This document shows positions 10,550-20,656 of a stretch of 64,000 bases of DNA, piece by piece. The notes beneath the pieces were generated by a model. It saw only the letters and a list, made by a program, of their open reading frames with translations. It was not told the origin of the DNA and did no database searches. The position numbers and the translations under genes are program-made. Origin of the DNA: Amanita rubescens (lineage: Eukaryota; Basidiomycota; Agaricomycetes; Agaricales; Amanitaceae); the NCBI GenBank assembly GCA_015039365.1, contig WION01000052.1, forward strand, positions 171,032-235,031, read 5' to 3'. Positions within the stretch are counted from its first letter, which is position 1. Each line of letters opens with the position of its first letter.

Positions 10550-11077
10550 TGTTATGATCACGTCAATCTCCACCTACAATGTGTCCACACTATGAGCGCT
10601 TGACAAAGTAGACTAAGTTCAACAGACAAGTCAAACAATAGGTGAACGAATAAGCTAAGTGATAAGACGACTAGAAGAAGTCTTATCCCTGAGAGCGATA
10701 ATGAACGGAGTAGAAACGACGTTCTTTAGGTGAGATGAGATGATATTGACAAGAAACGAAATAAGACAAATAAGTCGAACTTAAGGTTCGACGCTACAGT
10801 ACATCGGTTTATATACATGTACAGAAACACAGCCGTATCGTAAGTAGAACAAGGGCGATAGCAAGTATAGGTAGAACAAGGGGCATAGGGGATGATACGT
10901 GTATGAGCAAGGGACTGGGCATAGGGTAAACGGAATGGGGATCGATAAGGGAACGAGGTAGTCCGTATGTGGTGAACATAATGGGGATTGAGCAAGGGGT
11001 AGGCATATACGAAAAAAGTAAGCATGTCCGACGTGTCATGTAATCATAATGTAGGAGTCCGTACCGTGTTTGTAACA
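10550..11077 (-). repeat. 3' LTR of A2
   Basis: The LTR is 528 bp. On the minus strand it begins TGTTACAAACACGG and ends GATCATAACA. Differences from the 5' LTR are one A/G in the CCACAC/CCACGC motif near 10588 and two C/T differences (near 10931 and 11010). Confidence 0.93.
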
Positions 11078-11205
11078 CTAGCTCTCCTCTATGTTGTTGA
11101 CTGCAACAACAATATGCGGATATCCTCTAGGTGTCGAGGTTGTGGCGGGCGTCTTCATCGTCGTAGGGATGATAGCCAGCTGAGTTGTCGACGAAGACGG
11201 CAAAG

Positions 11206-12714
11206 TCACTCGTCTTGGTTCCATCCTCCTGCATTCCAATCGGTGGGTGTGTCCGTGTACATTTGGACGAGTTCTTCGTTGTTGGCCTCAAGCGAGTTGA
11301 GGAGTTTGTGGAGAACCTTGAGGCGTCGGTTCTCTTCTTTGAGGAGCTTGATGATGCGCTCCTTGGATTCGTCGTCTGGGCGAGGGACCGTTGACGGTAA
11401 GGATGTGGCGGCGAAAAGCCGGACGTGGGACTGGTAGTGGAGGAAATCCGAGATTTCCTGATGAATGCGGGCGAGGCGTTCTCGACCGTCGAAGGCGCCG
11501 ATGTTAAAGGCGGTGGGGGTGGTAGCCAATGCGACGTTGGAGACGGTGGGGATCTGTTGGGTCTTGTTCTGCGTTCCCTTCCATAGTCGATAAAGGTTGT
11601 GTTGGGGAATGAGCGAGCGTCCGAGGTTCTTAAATCTTTCAGCGGTCTGGGTGACAGGTGTGGAGGGTATAAGGTTCTGATGGAGATCTAATTCCATCAT
11701 GACGTGGGCGACTTCCTCATAAGCGTTGTGAGAGAGTTGCTGCGGTTTAGCTCCTTTGGTAAATAGATCTTCTGTCCATGTGGTGGTTCGTCTAGAAGAT
11801 TCGGCGATCTCCTTGATTCGATCTGCCAGATCAGTTAAGGCGATTGCTCCGATCTCGGTTCGGTTTGTAAGCTCCAAGATATGCTGTGCATCTGGTGCGA
11901 TCCTATGAGGGTCAAAGTTATGATGGATGGCAACGAGATCGTTGGGATCGTCATTAAGGATGAACGGAGGGTGTATTTCATTCCTGACGTCTAAGATGGC
12001 TTGTTCGTAGAAGCGTTCTACGTCAGCGGCGAGGATTCGGCGTAAGAGGTCGATTCCGAATTGGTGGATGGTGCATCCATGAGAGAGTTTGGTGTACCAT
12101 TCCATACGATCTAGGTTGGTCCAGATTTCTATAAGATCTGCACAGTGGTAGTTGTATCGTTCTCGAGCATTGACGATGATTGCCTTGGCGAGTCTTGCAT
12201 CTGAGAGAATGCGCCAGAGTCGGGTAAGTTGTTCCAGTTCCTGAGAATTGATTGGCAGGCTGGAAAGTCGCTTAACGTCGTCAATAGTCTTTCGCATGAG
12301 AGCTGAGCTGTTGTAGTCTGCGAATGTCGTAAAGATCGTCTGAGGTTCAGAGGGAGTGATGTCTGCCAGGATCCGATGACTGCTAGGGCTAGTTTGATCG
12401 TTATCATTGCTTCTGTTGTGAAGATTGCTAGTTGGTTCTTTGTCGAACTCGGCAAAGGAGTCGGGGTTATGAAATACTTTTCGCATGTTATCAAGTAGGT
12501 TCCTAGCTCTCCTTGCATCTTCATTATGTCCTCTGTTATTTTGATCTTCTGTGGTATCGTGAATACTCGTAGTTCGGCTTGTTCTGGGTGAATCGTCAGA
12601 TCGATTCTCTTTGTCAGAATCTGAAGCGCTGTGATAAGGAACGAGGCCTGGCCTATTAGGTTCGGTGATCGTTGTCCTTCCGTTAGCATTTGGATTATTG
12701 GATGGATTGGACGG
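11206..12714 (-). pseudogene. A2 third ORF, 5' end removed by the element B junction
   Basis: This is the same unknown protein as at 5077-6752 but without the 1-bp deletion, so the helical region and the C-terminal coiled-coil-like part (FDGRERLARIHQEISDF, ERIIKLLKEENRRLKVL) lie in one frame ending WNAGGWNQDE. An internal ATG is at 12486, and the frame is open upstream to the junction at 12714. A second frame, corresponding to 5123-5830 of A1, is also open over 12129-12714. No known domain, signal peptide or membrane segment is visible. Confidence 0.8.
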
Positions 12715-13199
12715 TGAAACAATGATGAGAAGGCCGACGTGGAACAGTGTTCGGCCAAAGGGGCTACGGAGGTCTGACCGAAGTGCTTAAGTGCGATAGA
12801 GTTCCGAGAGCGAAGGGGAAGGAACAGAACGGTGACCGAGTCACCGAGCGAGAAGGAGAACGGAATCGGACGCAAGGAAAGAGAAAGAGAGCGGAAGTGA
12901 GACCGGCTGTATATTCGATGTCCAACTACTACAGACAATGCCGTATATATACTACGAGGACATGAGGCTTACCTGCGACGAGCCTTCCTCCGAGTCCGAT
13001 GGTCCGTGCGCGTCTAGGTGCCCCGTTGCGTTCGAATATCGCTCAAGTTGCGGGAATGGCCCTGTCGGAATGTGGCCGAAGGTCGTTGGCGCGAAGGTTT
13101 GACTTCGGAAGCTTCCGTGATGCGTGATGTGATGCCGAGAATCGGAATGCGGTGCGCTTCGGTGTTCGGTTCCAACGTAGCCGGAACCGGCTCGTTACA
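12715..13199 (-). repeat. 3' LTR of element B
   Basis: The LTR is 485 bp with plus-strand ends TGAAACAATG and CTCGTTACA, that is TGTAAC to GTTTCA on the minus strand. It was identified by alignment by eye with 30288-30685. By hand count it has about 50 CpG sites, against five in the old copy. Confidence 0.85.
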
Positions 13200-13309
13200 C
13201 CTCCCGGGGTCTTTTAATACTGACCTCCTGGTCAGGTCCGAGGAGATAAGAGGGCGATAAGAGATAGAGGGGAGTGGAGGGTGGGTTCTTCTCTTCCTCT
13301 TCTACAATC

Positions 13310-14497
13310 ATGTCGGCCGTATCTGCAGGCGGTGGGAGCAGTGTTACGAAGCTGATAGCGCGCAAGCTGGACAAGCACGTCGAGGCGTTTGGCGAGCGGT
13401 TGCTGGATGTGCCAGAGGGGGAAGTAAGCTTGAGTAATGAGGGGGATGTCCGGAAATGGCTAGAGCTGGCGAAGAACGACGTGGTGGGTAAGGGGTACTT
13501 TGTCGTTGGCGGAAACTGAACGTGTCCAGGAGAAGATCCGGACGTATAGCCGGGAGCTTGCAGATGCGGGGTCAACGACGAAGCTCGTTTCAGTCATCAC
13601 GGATGGCCTCGTCCAGTACGATAAGCTCGGCGTCGGCCTACGAGAACTTAGCACAACGGTGAACCTGGCGAGATCCTCCTCCGGGGCGAGTTTGCGTCCA
13701 GAGGACTCTGCGAGCCATATCGGTTCCGGTTCGGTTGCGCGAAGCAGTGTCCAAGGAGGCTCATCGCGTCCGAGTGCGCCTGTCGTCCGTCAAGCTGTCA
13801 CAGAGGCCCCGGTCATGGATTTCAGGAAGCCTGCTCCAAGGCCTCGTACACGCAGTAAGGTCGCTCCGGCTGTCGGTTCAGAGTTGATTTCCTCCCAACA
13901 GGTACGTTGGTGATGGACTATGTCGCGGTCCCTCAGCTGATGCCCGAATCGCAGCGCTGCGAAACTTGCGTAAGGCTGAATAAGACCTGTACCTTCTCTG
14001 GCGACCATACGGCATGCGATACCTGTCGAGCGAAGAAGGTAAGGTGCGCCATGCCTGGTGCGGATGCTCCTGTCGTGCGATCCTCAAGCGTCGCGTCGTC
14101 GGCTGCTAAGAGCATTCCGTCGTCCTTGGCGCGAGGTGTAGGCGCACTTGGGGTATCGGGCTCGTCGGTGAAGACGCCGTCTCGGTCGGATAAACGGAAG
14201 ATCGAGGTTGGGAGTAGTCCGGAGGAGCAACCTCCGCGTAGGCGTAGCAAGACGGATCTGAAGGAGGCCGATGACGTGGAGACGGGCTCTGAAGGCGGTT
14301 CGGGAGTGGGCAAGACGAAGGCGGGCTATGAGGAGCGTATCGGCAGGCTGGAGAGGAAGCTGACGAGATTCCAGGACATTTACAAGCGGTCGGTGGAGGA
14401 CTTGAAGGCAGACGTGAAGGAGTTACGGGAGGAGATGGCCGAGGAGGTTCCCCAGGCGAAGAGCAAGGGCAAGGGCAAGGGCAAGGGCAAGGCGTAG
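13310..14497 (+). CDS. Opposite-strand gene inside element B: Zn2Cys6-like cluster plus coiled coil
   Basis: Three exons are proposed: 13310-13483, 13530-13901 and 13937-14497. The introns are GTGGGT to CAG (46 nt) and GTACGT to CAG (35 nt, short); both keep phase, giving about 368 residues. Exon 3 encodes CETCVRLNKTC, eight residues, then CDTCRAKKVRC, spaced C-x2-C-x6-C-x8-C-x2-C-x6-C, which fits the fungal Zn2Cys6 DNA-binding cluster. After it come a Ser/Arg-rich linker, a charged helical segment (YEERIGRLERKLTRFQ) and a Lys-Gly tail (SKGKGKGKGKGKA). The gene lies between pol and the 3' LTR, convergent with pol and 110 bp past the LTR. A nuclear DNA-binding role is inferred; splicing is not proven. 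Confidence 0.65.
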
Positions 14498-14606
14498 GAT
14501 TCGGAGGACTCGGGTTCGGTGCTCGTCGCGGGCTCCTGTAATAAGAAGTGATTAAATGAATGTACCTGTACTTTGTAGCGAAACTATATGCATATCCTCG
14601 GAGCAT

Positions 14607-17600
14607 TCAGAGTTCAGACTCAGGCAGGTCATCGACCTCCGTTAGTGCCTCATCAATGAAACCATCACCATCGCCGTCAGCGAGGGAGGCTTCGTCGGGC
14701 GAGTCGTGTGTCATCGTATAAAGCTCCTCATCGGATCTATCAAGTAATTGTGAAAGCCGCTCACCCGGTGTAATACTGCGTGATCGGTAAGGAATTAAAC
14801 GTTTGGCTGCGTACCGTAACTTAGAAAGGGTTCCATCGGTCTCGGCGAGTATGTACGATCCTCCTTGGGTTTTCCGGATGACGACCATCGGTCCGAGGTA
14901 CCGGGGCTTTGTTTTACGATCGAGTTCCATATCGATCTTGTTATTGCGGACGAGGACTAAATCTCCCTTTTTGAAGCGGGAGTTCTTGATCGTATGCTGG
15001 AAGCGCTCCTCGAGCTTGCGAACGGCGTTAAGCCGGGACTTGTAGACTTTGTCGCGGATGATCTTGAGATCGGCCGGTCGTTTCTGTAGCTGTCGGGCAC
15101 GGTGGGCGAGCAAGTCCTGTCTCGAGAGCTCGGATGTAATCGGCGGGCAAAGGTAAGTGGCTTCCGAGATGTCGAGGGGCAGCGTCAGCTCGGTTCCGTG
15201 GGCGATGAAGTATGGACTGTAACCAGTGGATGGGTGTATCGTAATGCGCTCGGCCCAGAATACGGATGGCGCGACTTGACTCCACTTCTCGGTTTTGCCG
15301 TCGGCTGCTTTGATGAGAGATTCTCGGACGTCAAAATGTCGGCGTTCAACGATGCCATTGGCCTGTGAGTTGTACGGGGATATTCGGATGTGGTTGATAC
15401 CGTATCGGTGGCGGAGGACTTCTAGAGCAGCTACATATGGCGTTCCGTTGTCGGTGACAATGACTTCTATGGCTCCGTGGCGGCAGAGAATATCTTCGAA
15501 TATGAACTTGGCGATAGCTGTTGCGTTTTCGGGGCGGAGCATTTTGTATTCGGGCCATGCGGAGAGGGAGCATCTTGCTTGCGTGATGTAGGTAAATCCG
15601 CCGGACGCTGGCATCTTCATGGTGTCCATGTGTACGATTCGGAAGAGACCTCCGGGCTCTGGAACAGTCGGCGGAATGTGTAGGCGTTGGGCGTTTCGGA
15701 TCTGGCAGTTATGACACGTCCGGACGTACCATTTAACGTCGTAGTCAAGGGAGGACCACCAGAAACGGTCTCGGATACGAGCGCGAGTCGCGAAGATGCC
15801 TTTGTGTCCGGTGTCATCGTGTGCTTCCTGTATGATCTGTAGTTGCTTGGAGTTGTTGAGGATGACGAGCTTGTGTCGGCGATGATCGTCTCGGTACCAG
15901 AGCCGGTCGCCTTGAATAAAGAATCGCTTGGCCTTGTTGAGCCATTGTCGGAATCGATCGGCTGACATGTCGGGCGGTCGTTGCGGGTTTTTGAGGTAGG
16001 CTTCAATCCTGAGTATGTCGGCGTCTCGGGCTAACTGCTTTTCGGATCGGGAGAATATGTCGGGGCCGTCAGTTCCGGTGGAGTAGCATGCGGCGGTGAG
16101 GTGCGGCTTGAAAGTCCAGTTGGCGGCCTCGATACAGAATGCGTTAGCTTCGTCAATCCAGTCGTCCGGATCGGAGTCGTCTGGGGGCTCGTCCTCTTCG
16201 GATGCTCGGCGCCTAGATAATCCGTCGGCGGGAGTGTGCTTCTTTGCGGAGACGTGGCGAAGTTTGAAGTCGAAGAGGAGGATTCCTGCTATCCATCTGT
16301 TAATCGTGTTATTCGGCTGGATATCCGGGTTATTGATCATTCCTTTAATATACTTAGCGTCCACCTCGACTACAAGATTTTTGACGCCGATGATGAATAT
16401 CCGGGTAGCCTTGAGCGCGCGGAAGAGTCCGTAAAGCTCGAGTTTGGCCTGGGAGTATCGTTGTTCTCGCTCGTTGAAGGTAATAGATCCATAGCGGTTC
16501 GGATAGCGCTTCTTGTCGGGACCGATCTGTGATAGCCAGTATCCGACAGCGTACCAGGATGAGTCGACGGCTAGGATAACCTCGAGAAGTGATTCGTAAT
16601 CGATGCCTCGGATGGCGTTGCAATTGATAGCGATGAGCTTGAGGTTCTCGAAGGCGGTGATATGGTGACCAATAAATTCGAACTCGACGCCCTTCCGTAG
16701 GAGCTCCGAGAGTGAGCGAGCGTGTTCGGCGTAGTCTTTGACGTAGATGCGGATGGTGCCCATAGTTCCTAGAAAACCTCTAACTTCGGTGATAGATTCG
16801 GGGATAGGCCAGTTCCTGATCTTTTCGATTCGTGAGTCGTCCGGAAGGCGTCCTTCGTAAGTGCATTTGTGTCCGACGACGATAGCTTCTGGAATACAGA
16901 AAAACGACTTCTTTCCGGAAAAGGTACCGCCGGCGTGTTTGACGCGTTGGATAACTCGGTTAATGTTCTGGATGTGTTCCCATACGAAGCGTCGGATGCC
17001 AGAATTTTCGGGAATGGTCTCGAAGGTTCCGTCGGGGAGCTCGTAGCGGGTTTTCGGTCCTTTACAGGGGCAGTCGTCGACGAAGGGTTTGGTGACATGC
17101 GGAATTTCATCTTGAAGGATATAGGTGAGGTCGCCGTGCTGGATCTGCATCGAGTTGGTGTATCCCATCGGAATAGACGTGAGGCGGAAGGTACCGAGAG
17201 GCGTTTGGAAGGTCATAAGGTCTCGGGATTCGGTGGCAAGGCGGCGCTGGTCAAAACTGACGAACAGATCAAAGGTAGCGTAACATGAGTACCCACCAAA
17301 TGACTCGGCGAGTAGTTCTACGTTCGGCGGCTGTCCAGAGTCTTTGATAGTGACGGCGTTAAGCGGCTGTAGGTCGTGGACGATGCGCAATGACTTCCCA
17401 TCTTTCTTGTAAACGCAGAACCAGCGGGACCGATAGGATGAGCTGGACGGTTCGTAGACTCCGGAAGCGATTTTGTCTTTGATGATGCGTACGATCTCGT
17501 TGTATTTGCCAGGTGGAATCGGCATGTTCTTTAGCGTCCAGGGCACGTGTTCAATGGTCGGAATCACCACGGGGTCGAAGTAGTCGTCGGAGAACTTCCC

Positions 17601-18287
17601 TTTCTCTGCTTCGGTCCATGCGAAGCCTTCTTCGTGTATGCGGATCAGATGGTGGATGAGCTTTTCTTCTTCGGCGGTTAAGAATCCAGTGGGGTTGATA
17701 TTTTGTGCCTGCATTCGTTCTTCGGTGTATCGGGTTCCTGGGGCAAAGTCCGGTGGCTGTGTCGGAAGGGTAGGGAGATCGGCGAGGGGATCGGATGGTA
17801 TGCGGCGGATAATTCGGAATTTCTCGGGTAGCGTGGTAGCGACTGGCTTAATTCGGTTGGCGACTTTCTTATATGCTAGTGTTTCGGCGGCGGGGACAAA
17901 ATTAAATTCGAGCTCTGTAGTACTGATATGTCCGTTGTAAGGTAAGAGTATATTACCGATCATTCTGGGCGCGGTCAACATGTCCAAGAAATGCTCCTCC
18001 GACAAGTGGTATGGGTTGTCTCCCTTTCCAACTGTGTAAACGGTCGGCGCGTCGGTAGTTTCGGGCGTTGGCGTAGTGGCATCGGGGTCAGCGGAATTAG
18101 CGATCGTCGGTTGATTAAAGATGGTTGTAGGTGTGATATCGTGTATGTGCGGCGTAGTCGTATGTACGTTTGGCAGTTCTTCATTATTGACATGTTTGGT
18201 GGGCGACTGCGGATTCCGAGCGTCTCGTCTCCGTGTGGGCGATTCATCGACAATTAAAAACCCGTTTTGATGGTATGTGCTCTGCAT
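14607..18287 (-). CDS. pol: Element B pol: RT, RNase H and integrase
   Basis: The frame is 1,226 codons from the first ATG. In order it shows reverse transcriptase with YKKDGKSLRIVHDLQPLN, LTSIPMGYTNS and the catalytic FVDD (F replaces the usual Y of Y-x-D-D); RNase H with AVDSSWYAVGYWLSQ and KLELYGLFRAL; integrase zinc finger (HDDTGHKGIF, then CHNCQIRN); and an integrase core with D in MDTMKM, D in VTDNGTPY and E in NGIVERRHF. The C-terminus has a basic FKKGDLVLVRN segment and ends acidic, with no chromodomain. The frame overlaps the gag stop and lies in the -1 phase, so the ATG at 18287 is probably not the usual start; a GGGTTTT heptamer there suggests frameshifting. Confidence 0.92.
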   Translation of the reverse strand: MQSTYHQNGFLIVDESPTRRRDARNPQSPTKHVNNEELPNVHTTTPHIHDITPTTIFNQPTIANSADPDATTPTPETTDAPTVYTVGKGDNPYHLSEEHFLDMLTAPRMIGNILLPYNGHISTTELEFNFVPAAETLAYKKVANRIKPVATTLPEKFRIIRRIPSDPLADLPTLPTQPPDFAPGTRYTEERMQAQNINPTGFLTAEEEKLIHHLIRIHEEGFAWTEAEKGKFSDDYFDPVVIPTIEHVPWTLKNMPIPPGKYNEIVRIIKDKIASGVYEPSSSSYRSRWFCVYKKDGKSLRIVHDLQPLNAVTIKDSGQPPNVELLAESFGGYSCYATFDLFVSFDQRRLATESRDLMTFQTPLGTFRLTSIPMGYTNSMQIQHGDLTYILQDEIPHVTKPFVDDCPCKGPKTRYELPDGTFETIPENSGIRRFVWEHIQNINRVIQRVKHAGGTFSGKKSFFCIPEAIVVGHKCTYEGRLPDDSRIEKIRNWPIPESITEVRGFLGTMGTIRIYVKDYAEHARSLSELLRKGVEFEFIGHHITAFENLKLIAINCNAIRGIDYESLLEVILAVDSSWYAVGYWLSQIGPDKKRYPNRYGSITFNEREQRYSQAKLELYGLFRALKATRIFIIGVKNLVVEVDAKYIKGMINNPDIQPNNTINRWIAGILLFDFKLRHVSAKKHTPADGLSRRRASEEDEPPDDSDPDDWIDEANAFCIEAANWTFKPHLTAACYSTGTDGPDIFSRSEKQLARDADILRIEAYLKNPQRPPDMSADRFRQWLNKAKRFFIQGDRLWYRDDHRRHKLVILNNSKQLQIIQEAHDDTGHKGIFATRARIRDRFWWSSLDYDVKWYVRTCHNCQIRNAQRLHIPPTVPEPGGLFRIVHMDTMKMPASGGFTYITQARCSLSAWPEYKMLRPENATAIAKFIFEDILCRHGAIEVIVTDNGTPYVAALEVLRHRYGINHIRISPYNSQANGIVERRHFDVRESLIKAADGKTEKWSQVAPSVFWAERITIHPSTGYSPYFIAHGTELTLPLDISEATYLCPPITSELSRQDLLAHRARQLQKRPADLKIIRDKVYKSRLNAVRKLEERFQHTIKNSRFKKGDLVLVRNNKIDMELDRKTKPRYLGPMVVIRKTQGGSYILAETDGTLSKLRYAAKRLIPYRSRSITPGERLSQLLDRSDEELYTMTHDSPDEASLADGDGDGFIDEALTEVDDLPESEL

Positions 18288-20656
18288 GTGCTGCGGGACG
18301 ATCTCGGGCGTGTGACAAGGACGGCGGAGGTTTTGGATTCGGGGCAGGTGATGGTGATGTCCTGGTTGCCATTGGGGTAGTCGCGGGTGACGGCGGAGAG
18401 CAGGGTGAAGAATGGGCGGCCGAGTAAAACTTCGTAAGGTGCGTCTTCCACGATGTATGCTTGGACTTGGACCGGTAATCCGCCGATAGTCAGGGTGAGG
18501 TTTTCGGTGATGCCAAGGGTCCAGTTCGATGTGCCGTTAGCGGTTTCCATCATGATGCGTCTAGAAGCGGAATAGCCGGAGCCTGTGCGTTCCCATTTGT
18601 CCTTTCTGATGACGATAATCTGAGAGCCGTTGTCGACGACGCATTCGCATTTGACGGATCCGCTGAAAGTACCGTCTACGACTCGGAGGGTCTCGATAGG
18701 CTTAGTAGTGGCCATGAGGACTTCGATCGGATCGTCTTCCGGAGGCTCGGTTTCAGTGGTGGAGACCTCATTGCTAGATGCGGATTCAACGCGTTTGGCG
18801 GTAACCAATTGACGTAAGTCTTTTTGGACGGCCGGGGATATTGCAATGAGGTCCTTAGCGGCTAGGGTCACGGGTAGGCTGAGAAGATGGTCTATGATTC
18901 GCTGGGCGGCGGTTGTGTCATCGATCGGCGAGCGAAACTTGAAAGCGGGCGTGTCTTTTTCTTTTCCTTTGGACGTGGAAGCGACGGGCGGTGTCGTGGG
19001 CTGTGGTTGAGCGGGGGTCTGCTTGGATCGGGGCATAGCGGTAGAGTTTTTCTTTTGTTCGGCTGCAAATGCTTCGGCGTGGTCGGAGATCTCCAGTAGG
19101 TTAGCGGAGGCTACGCGTGGCTGCGGCGTGTTCGGCTGTGGATTGTCCTGAAGCCATTTATCAACACGTTCTTTGAACCATCGTCCGTGCATTCGGTATT
19201 TATCCATATTCGGTTCCTCGCCATTCAGGAGCTGTATGCGGCCGTCAACTAGCCTGATCTTGCCTTGTCTGACATATTCGTCCCTGACTCGGCACCAAGG
19301 AGTTCGGTGCTCTGAATCTCCACAGAAAACGCATCCGTTGAAGAGTCGTTGGGCGAAGGTTTCTGCTGCCTGTGCGGTCGGAGCGGCGGTTGGATAGGAA
19401 GGGGCGACTGGTGCAGGCGCGGGTGCGGGCGTGGGAGGCGTGGTAGCTGCAAGGAGTGCTATCGCAGGTCTGGAGCTGATGACGAATTGTGCGGCGCTGT
19501 TCATTTCCTTTAGATCGTAGCCGTCGTCGGGTCTGACGTCCGGGCACTTGATCGTGAGCCGAGTAGTAATATCGGGCCTGATGTCAGAAGCAAAGGCTGA
19601 CATGTACATGATGCTTGCCTCGCGGCCGGTCATGCGGTGTTTAGTTATGAGGTACTGAGCAGTGCCGGAGAACTCCCTGTGGTATTCGGCTAGAGTAGTC
19701 TCGGAGGTAATGGTCTGGGATGAGTAGCGATCGGTGATGGTACGCAATGCTGCAATGGTGTGGCGTCGATCGGGCTGTGCCTCGGGGTAGATCTCGCGGA
19801 TCGCTTTCTTAAAGTCGTCCCAAGCTTTTGGTTCCGCTAGCGCGTCCCTGGTGGCTGTCCAAGTTTCGGAGGATTTCTCGTCTGTGTAATAGATCGCCCA
19901 TTTAACAAGCTCGGCGTCTCCGGAGCGTTCTCGATCTTCGCAAGTCATCTCGATGTCCTCGAGGTAGCGTTCAAGACCGCTTGCGGCACCCTGAAAACGG
20001 GGCGCCTCTTTGCTAGTCCGGATAGGCATACGGGTCGGGGTAGCCATGTTGCTTTTGGTAGGAGGAGGTGAGGGAGAACGAGGTGGTGTAGGTGGAGGCG
20101 GTGTAGGGATAGGCGAGATAGGACGGGATGCAGGACGAGGTGAGGCAGGACGAGGTGAGGCAGGACGGGTTGGCTCAGGGGTAAGCGGATCAGGTATTGG
20201 TGTCAAGGGCGAGAGCGGTGGCAAGTTCGGAAATAGACTAAAAACAGTGGGCACGTGCTGTGAGTGAGCCGGTTGAAGTGATTTCGGAGTTGAGGTGCCA
20301 AGAAGTGAAGGTGACTGCGGTGCAAGGAGTGCGGATAGGTCTAGAAATGAGGAAAGGTCGGCAGGTGTTGGATCTCTGATCGGTAGGGGAAATGTTCCCG
20401 GAAGGTGCAAGTCTTCGTCGGCTGAGCTGGTAGAGAGATCGGATGACGGAGGATCTGTCGGTGGGTCCGGCTGAGGCTGTTCAGGAGCAGGGGGTGGTGG
20501 AGGCTGAGGAGTAGTCGGCTTCCGAGAAGACCAAGGAACGTGTGGTCGGCTGGATGGTCCTGGCTGAGGTTCGGCGGGCCTAACTCGGCGTGGACCTAAC
20601 TGAGACGGAAACTTTTCCGATGCCTTCTGCGCTGCAGGACGGTGAGGACGAATGGG
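18254..20656 (-). CDS. gag: Element B gag-protease, N-terminally truncated
   Basis: The reading frame runs from the element junction to a TAA at 18254-18256. It starts with a long Pro/Ser-rich part. From the Met at 20047 it reads as a capsid-like region (FQGAASGLERYLEDIEM, WDDFKKAIREIYPEA, EYHREFSGTAQYLI). A zinc knuckle CVFCGDSEHRTPWC has the spacing C-x2-C-x4-H-x4-C. Near the C-terminus lies an aspartic protease (CVVDNGSQIIVIR, later YEVLLGRPFF); DNG replaces the common DSG/DTG. The open frame extends upstream to 20770, but those first codons are out-of-frame A2 pol and not part of this protein. Gag packages RNA and forms the particle; the protease matures it. Confidence 0.88.
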   Translation of the reverse strand, partial: PIRPHRPAAQKASEKFPSQLGPRRVRPAEPQPGPSSRPHVPWSSRKPTTPQPPPPPAPEQPQPDPPTDPPSSDLSTSSADEDLHLPGTFPLPIRDPTPADLSSFLDLSALLAPQSPSLLGTSTPKSLQPAHSQHVPTVFSLFPNLPPLSPLTPIPDPLTPEPTRPASPRPASPRPASRPISPIPTPPPPTPPRSPSPPPTKSNMATPTRMPIRTSKEAPRFQGAASGLERYLEDIEMTCEDRERSGDAELVKWAIYYTDEKSSETWTATRDALAEPKAWDDFKKAIREIYPEAQPDRRHTIAALRTITDRYSSQTITSETTLAEYHREFSGTAQYLITKHRMTGREASIMYMSAFASDIRPDITTRLTIKCPDVRPDDGYDLKEMNSAAQFVISSRPAIALLAATTPPTPAPAPAPVAPSYPTAAPTAQAAETFAQRLFNGCVFCGDSEHRTPWCRVRDEYVRQGKIRLVDGRIQLLNGEEPNMDKYRMHGRWFKERVDKWLQDNPQPNTPQPRVASANLLEISDHAEAFAAEQKKNSTAMPRSKQTPAQPQPTTPPVASTSKGKEKDTPAFKFRSPIDDTTAAQRIIDHLLSLPVTLAAKDLIAISPAVQKDLRQLVTAKRVESASSNEVSTTETEPPEDDPIEVLMATTKPIETLRVVDGTFSGSVKCECVVDNGSQIIVIRKDKWERTGSGYSASRRIMMETANGTSNWTLGITENLTLTIGGLPVQVQAYIVEDAPYEVLLGRPFFTLLSAVTRDYPNGNQDITITCPESKTSAVLVTRPRSSRSTCRAHTIKTGF
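18257..18263 (-). promoter_or_regulatory. Candidate -1 ribosomal frameshift site GGGTTTT of element B
   Basis: Minus-strand gag codons read ACG GGT TTT TAA. The heptamer G-GGT-TTT fits X-XXY-YYZ, and slipping back one base gives GGG TTT TTA, the pol frame. It sits directly before the gag stop. Confidence 0.65.

Larger units (their letters stand above)
12715..20656 (-). mobile_element. Ty3/gypsy retrotransposon, element B, 5' LTR lost, nested in A2
   Basis: On the minus strand the order is truncated gag, pol, an opposite-strand gene and the 3' LTR (12715-13199). At the right edge, coding sequence of gag abuts A2 pol directly at about 20656, with no LTR, leader or target duplication. B therefore lost its 5' LTR and leader, in the same event that removed the end of A2 pol. 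Its pol has protease, RT, RNase H and integrase but no visible chromodomain. A decayed solo LTR of the same family is at 30288-30685. CpG is abundant, which suggests B is young. Confidence 0.9.

Noticed and set aside
14106..14606. Open frame on the minus strand (166 codons, Pro-rich) over the opposite-strand gene of element B
   Set aside because: Its text is repetitive Pro/Ser/Cys from reversed Gly/Lys/Arg codons; the plus-strand frame carries the Cys cluster and good splice sites.
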